Part shown: in pieces, positions 60,734 to 64,000 of the stretch
Numbering within the stretch: the stretch's first letter is position 1
How the letters are laid out: each line of letters opens with the position of its first letter
Source of the DNA: Hymenobacter sp. BT559
GTDB lineage: Bacteria > Bacteroidota > Bacteroidia > Cytophagales > Hymenobacteraceae
Length of the DNA stretch: 64,000 nucleotides
NCBI RefSeq assembly: GCF_017571525.1
Contig: NZ_JAGETY010000021.1
Span: 16,025 to 80,024, forward strand
Direction: 5' to 3'
Made by a program: the position numbers and the translations under genes
The notes under the pieces: generated by a model
What the model saw: the letters and a program-made list of their open reading frames with translations, nothing else
Told to the model about the DNA's origin: nothing
The model's database searches: none

Positions 60734-62998
60734 CTACCGCTCGGGTCCGGCAGTGCGCTCGGCTAGGGCATTGACCCCTATGCCGCTAGGCGCCAGACGG
60801 TGCCGCTCGGCCCGGTCGGCGGAATGTTCGTGCAGCTGCGCGCCGGGCTGGCGGGCCACGTCATCGAGCGCAGCACTGGCTCGCGCCAGATTCGGTTGGT
60901 CGAGCCGGTAGCTGACTTCTATCTCGCTGTGGCGCTGGTGCGTGGCCGGGTCGGTGGCGCTACGCAGCGACCCCGTGTTCAGGCCGGCCTCGCGCAGCTG
61001 CTCGGCCACGGCTTCAGCCTGGCCGGTACTGCCCGGCCGGGGTTCGGGCTCGTCGATGCGAATAATGGCCGTCTTCGTCACTCCCGGAGGCGGGGCGGCA
61101 GCGGCCAGCTCGCGGCGCTCGGCCTGCTCGCCGGCATCTTCGCGCAGGGTTACCAGAGGAGACTTATCCAGCGCGTCCAGCGTCTGGCTGAGCTGACGCA
61201 GCCCGCCGGGGGTGGCGTGGGGATGATAGCGCACGTCCAGCTCGCTACGCAGCTGTCCACTGGTCGGGTCCGTTTCGGCTCGCAGCGCCACGTCGGCGCC
61301 GGCCTTACGCAGCAGCTCGCGCATCTGCTGGGCCTGGCTGGGCGTTGCCTCGTCGGCGGGGCTCGGTTCGGTTACCGTCAGCTGCACGGCGCGCTGCATG
61401 GCTGGGTTCCCGGTGGCGACAGCCACGGCCAGCGTGGTGGCCTGACGCTGCTGCTCCGCTTCCCGGCGCTGGGCATCCGGGCTCTGTGCGGCGGCGCGCT
61501 GTTCGGCCTGCTGCCGCTCGGCCTGTTCCTGACGAGCGCGCTCTTGGCGCTGCTGCTCCTTGGCCTGCTCGTCGACGCGGGCCTGCTTGGCCACTTGTTC
61601 GCGGGTCAGGCCCTGGCTCAACAGCTCCAGGTCCCGGTTAAAATCCTTACTGATGGCGTACTCGGTGCGAATGAAGTTCTCGGGTTGGCGACCGGGCTCG
61701 GCGGGTTGTCGCTCCAGTTGGTCGCGCTGCATTTCGCGCTGGGCGTGCAGGCTGCGCGCTAGCTCTTCCAGGGCATGGCTGTCGGCATTTGGCGCGACCA
61801 GGCGCACCACGGTTTCCTGCCGGCTGGCTCGCTGCACTTCCAGGTTCAGGGCCTCGTCGGCGAAAGGCCGCAGCTGCTGCACCTGCGCCGTGAGTTGGGC
61901 CAGGTGCTCGGTGCCCTCGGCGCGGGTAGCGTGGTGAAACTCCACGCGCAGGGCCGTGTGGTACTTGCCGGCAGCCGTGGCGTGCCATTCCACCGGGCGG
62001 GGTGCCTCGTCGTAGGCCACTTGGCCGTCGGCCACTTCGCGGGCGCGGCGCGGGGCCTGGAGTTCGTTGAGGTAATTGATGTTAAAGCGTCGGCCGGCCG
62101 CGTCGTTGTCGTTGGCCAGTACCACTTCTTTGGGCTCCTGCTTATCGATGAGCTTTTGAATCAGCTCCACCTGCCGCTCGGTGACGGTGCCGCTGGTGGC
62201 CACGTACAGCGTATTGGGCTGACCCTCGGCGCCGCGGTGGTGCAGCTGGTGGTAGCTCATGGCGTCCACCGGGCTCTCCGAGACGACCAGGCGCTGCACC
62301 GGAGTATCCTTGCCCTCGGTGGGGTGCGACACCCACACGCCTGTTTTGGGCAGCTGCAGCAGGTGCTTGTAGTCGTCGTTGCGCTGCTCCACGGTGGCAA
62401 TGCCGTGCTCGTTGTAGAGCGGAAACGCCGTGTTGCGAAAATTCCCCTGCTGGCTGGTGAATACCCGTCCCTGAAAAGCCGGGCTGTCAATGGTCTCATC
62501 CGACAGGTGCCGGTGGTGTAAATAGCTGCGGTCGGTCAGGGCGGCATGGGTGCCCATGACGGCTGCCACCAAGCGGGCCCGCCGCTCCGCTTCGGTTTCC
62601 ACTTCTGCCGGCTCACTGGGCTTGGGGGCGTAGGCGGCAGGAGCGGGCAGTAGGGGAGAAGTGGCTGCCTGCCAGCCTTGCTCAGGTTCACCCAGATACT
62701 GGCGTAGGGTCTGCCGCACCTGCCCCAGCGTCTGATTCTCGCGGGTTTTCACAAAGTCGATGATGGAGCCGGAGTCCCGGTCATCACCAGGGTTCAGGTA
62801 CACCTGGTGGTCACCCTTGCGGGAGACAATGAGCATTTCTCCATCCTTTTCCAGTTGGTGCCACTGGCCCCGTGGTCCGGCCTTTTTCACGTCGTAGCCG
62901 TGGCGCTGGGTGGCGTAGTCAACCAGGTCGATGGATTGCTTGAAGCGGTCGAGCTCCTGGGGGTCGTTGTCGCGTGGGGAAGAATTTGAAGCGGGCAT
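60734..62998 (-). CDS. DUF3991/Toprim primase-like mobile-element protein with C-terminal repeats
   Basis: A 754-residue protein. The start (RFKQSIDLVDYATQRHGYDVKKAGPRGQWHQLEKDGEMLIVSRKGDHQVYL) is the DUF3991-type DNA-binding part seen in plasmid primases. The Toprim domain follows (residues about 235-310): RLVVSESPVDAMSYHQL (catalytic Glu) and VVLANDNDAAGRRFN (DxD). Residues 420-530 are a coiled Arg/Gln-rich stretch. Two related units of about 90 residues end the protein (MRELLRKAGADVALRAETDPTSGQLRSELDVRYH and AEQLREAGLNTGSLRSATDPATHQRHSEIEVSY). It may prime plasmid DNA after transfer. Confidence 0.82.
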   Translation of the reverse strand: MPASNSSPRDNDPQELDRFKQSIDLVDYATQRHGYDVKKAGPRGQWHQLEKDGEMLIVSRKGDHQVYLNPGDDRDSGSIIDFVKTRENQTLGQVRQTLRQYLGEPEQGWQAATSPLLPAPAAYAPKPSEPAEVETEAERRARLVAAVMGTHAALTDRSYLHHRHLSDETIDSPAFQGRVFTSQQGNFRNTAFPLYNEHGIATVEQRNDDYKHLLQLPKTGVWVSHPTEGKDTPVQRLVVSESPVDAMSYHQLHHRGAEGQPNTLYVATSGTVTERQVELIQKLIDKQEPKEVVLANDNDAAGRRFNINYLNELQAPRRAREVADGQVAYDEAPRPVEWHATAAGKYHTALRVEFHHATRAEGTEHLAQLTAQVQQLRPFADEALNLEVQRASRQETVVRLVAPNADSHALEELARSLHAQREMQRDQLERQPAEPGRQPENFIRTEYAISKDFNRDLELLSQGLTREQVAKQARVDEQAKEQQRQERARQEQAERQQAEQRAAAQSPDAQRREAEQQRQATTLAVAVATGNPAMQRAVQLTVTEPSPADEATPSQAQQMRELLRKAGADVALRAETDPTSGQLRSELDVRYHPHATPGGLRQLSQTLDALDKSPLVTLREDAGEQAERRELAAAAPPPGVTKTAIIRIDEPEPRPGSTGQAEAVAEQLREAGLNTGSLRSATDPATHQRHSEIEVSYRLDQPNLARASAALDDVARQPGAQLHEHSADRAERHRLAPSGIGVNALAERTAGPER

Positions 62999-63082
62999 AA
63001 GCAGGAAAGGAAAGGGTATGCCGTAGCCGCACCCGCAGGAGTGGGCGTGGGGCGTAAATCAGGAAGTAGGAGGGAGGGGGCG

Positions 63083-63478
63083 CTAGCTGACCAGCTGCTC
63101 GTGGGCCGCCAGCTGCTCGCGCAGGGTGGCCAGCAGGGCAGCGTCGGCAAAGAGGTAGTGCTCGCAGAGCTGGCCGTCCACGTACAGGCGCACCAGCTCG
63201 GTGTCGAAGCCGAACACGCGCAGGTGCTTTTGCACCAGGCGGTATTCCTCGCGCTGCAGGCTACCCGTTTTCAGGCCCACGCTGGTGGTGTAAGGAAAGC
63301 CAAAGGCGGTGCAGGTGGCCCGCAGGCCCCCGTGGGGCAGGCTGCGCAGCCGCAACTGCACGTAGCGGCGGGCCTCGTCGTAGGTGATGGCCAGCGCGGG
63401 GTCGGGCAACTGGGGGCGCAGGGCGGCCGGGGAAGTAATGGATTTCGCCAGGCGGCGGGAAGCAACGGAAACGGGCAT
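63083..63478 (-). CDS. Small unknown protein, paralogue of the next gene
   Basis: A 131-residue protein. RPQLPDPALAITYDEARRYVQLRLRSLPHGGLRATCTAFGFPYTT...VQKHLRVFGFDTELVRLYVDGQLCEHYLF shares the order LPDPAL-x-x-Y...L-x-x-L-x-HG-x-L..., then LL-F-F-TELxR with the gene at 63524. No family is known. It follows the Toprim gene on the same strand. It may be an accessory factor of the mobilization system. Confidence 0.55.
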   Translation of the reverse strand: MPVSVASRRLAKSITSPAALRPQLPDPALAITYDEARRYVQLRLRSLPHGGLRATCTAFGFPYTTSVGLKTGSLQREEYRLVQKHLRVFGFDTELVRLYVDGQLCEHYLFADAALLATLREQLAAHEQLVS

Positions 63479-63523
63479 AGGGAAAAGAGCAACGTGGAGC
63501 GGGCAGGCTCCAGGGCCTTTCCG

Positions 63524-63940
63524 CTAGGTAGTAGGGGAGGTGGGTGACGCCGGAGCGTCAAAAGGCGGGTTGTCGAACAGGTTCAGCTCGGATTTGAAGC
63601 GGGCCAGGTTTTCCAGCGAGGTGAACATGAAAAAGTGCCGGCGCGACTGGTGCACGATGATGCGCAGCAGCTCGGTGGGAAACTGGAAGTGGGCCATCAG
63701 GCGCTGCAGCAGCACGGCCTGGGTTTCCTCCTCCAGCTTCTTGATTTCAATCAGCCGGGCGTAGTTGAACTTGTGCTCCTGAGCCCAGGGCTTGAGCTGC
63801 CCGTGCAGCAGGGTGTTGAGGCGGTGGCGGATATAGCGCAGAACTGTGGCATAGGAAACGATAAGGGCGGGGTCTGGAAAGCCCGCATTAACCGGCTCAA
63901 GGGGGGTGGAAGCCGGGGGGGTGGGAATGGAGGTGGTCAT
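63524..63940 (-). CDS. Small unknown protein, paralogue of the previous gene
   Basis: The ATG at 63940 gives 138 residues: PDPALIVSYATVLRYIRHRLNTLLHGQLKPWAQEHKFNYARLIEIKKLEEETQAVLLQRLMAHFQFPTELLRIIVHQSRRHFFMF. It is related to the protein encoded at 63083 over most of its length, so the two arose by tandem duplication and diverged. No family recognised. The frame upstream runs to the window's right edge but lacks good start context. Confidence 0.55.
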   Translation of the reverse strand: MTTSIPTPPASTPLEPVNAGFPDPALIVSYATVLRYIRHRLNTLLHGQLKPWAQEHKFNYARLIEIKKLEEETQAVLLQRLMAHFQFPTELLRIIVHQSRRHFFMFTSLENLARFKSELNLFDNPPFDAPASPTSPTT

Positions 63941-64000
63941 GCAGCAGCAATTAGAGGGCGCGCAAGGTAGCAAACCAGCCGGCCGCGTGCACAACTCACT

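Noticed and set aside
60348..60911. Plus-strand frame in the gene-free region
   Set aside because: Low-complexity composition, overlap with the Toprim gene's end and no recognisable domain.

Overview
The window looks like part of a large, mosaic, mobilizable plasmid (or a plasmid-derived accessory region) from a high-GC member of the Bacteroidota, most likely a Hymenobacter-type organism. This is inferred from the sequence alone. The reasons are GC-rich genes with Bacteroidota-type families (MerTP fusion, CzcA fused to an outer-membrane efflux domain, BfmA/DUF5712-type mobilization proteins, DUF6660-like protein, YVTN propeller lipoproteins) and promoters resembling the Bacteroidota TAnnTTTG -7 box.

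Layout. (1) 1-4411: the 3' end of a restriction/methylase-like gene, then three lower-GC genes: an ApeA-like HEPN protein, a protein with an EndoU-like N-terminus, and an unrecognised helical protein. (2) 4422-5485: a perfect 16-bp inverted repeat with a 7-bp spacer, followed at once by a tyrosine recombinase gene. (3) 5457-11396: a compact, low-GC, minus-strand seven-gene operon (DUF6932-like nucleotidyltransferase, XRE-ImmA/IrrE metallopeptidase, DUF4186-like Cys-rich protein, radical SAM enzyme, DPPW methyltransferase-like protein, ASCH protein, P-loop kinase). This is my best candidate for an undescribed system. (4) 11543-13389: umuD-umuC with twin palindromic operators. (5) 13390-15253: an iteron origin (ten direct copies plus inverted copies) and a Rep_3 initiator.

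(6) 15665-32825: a segment of about 17 kb bounded by 41-bp imperfect inverted repeats, the right one abutting the tail of a Tn3-like transposase, with a decayed serine resolvase next to it. Its cargo is a LytS/LytTR two-component system, a DUF305 protein, two YVTN propellers around a lipoprotein, membrane proteins, two periplasmic binding proteins, DsrE, a TsdA-like dihaem cytochrome c, a YeiH-type transporter and a LysR regulator. This suggests sulfur-oxyanion and redox functions. (7) 32957-46880: a 12-gene plus-strand metal-resistance operon (DUF6660, CzcA-OEP fusion, CzcB, YnfA, NicO-like, P1B-ATPase, MFS, CDF, two DUF305 lipoproteins, ZIP and a small protein). (8) 46909-48740: an HMA-like protein, a GDCC protein, MerTP and an ArsR regulator, with no mercuric reductase.

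(9) 48904-54664: mobilization region with a Fic protein and a VbhA-like partner, a VirD4/TraG coupling protein, a DUF5712 relaxase and a BfmA-like accessory protein. (10) 54665-56576: an oriT-like and centromere-like AT-rich intergenic region, then parA and a small AT-hook partner gene. (11) 56700-58455: HTH, HEPN-like and TIR genes, a probable defence module. (12) 58548-63940: ArdC antirestriction protein, a small unknown, a DUF3991/Toprim primase-like protein and two paralogous small proteins.

Together, replication (Rep and iterons), partition (ParA), conjugal mobilization (coupling protein, relaxase, Toprim protein, ArdC) and an error-prone polymerase form the backbone. Metal, mercury, sulfur and defence modules are the cargo. 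No rRNA, tRNA or CRISPR array was seen.
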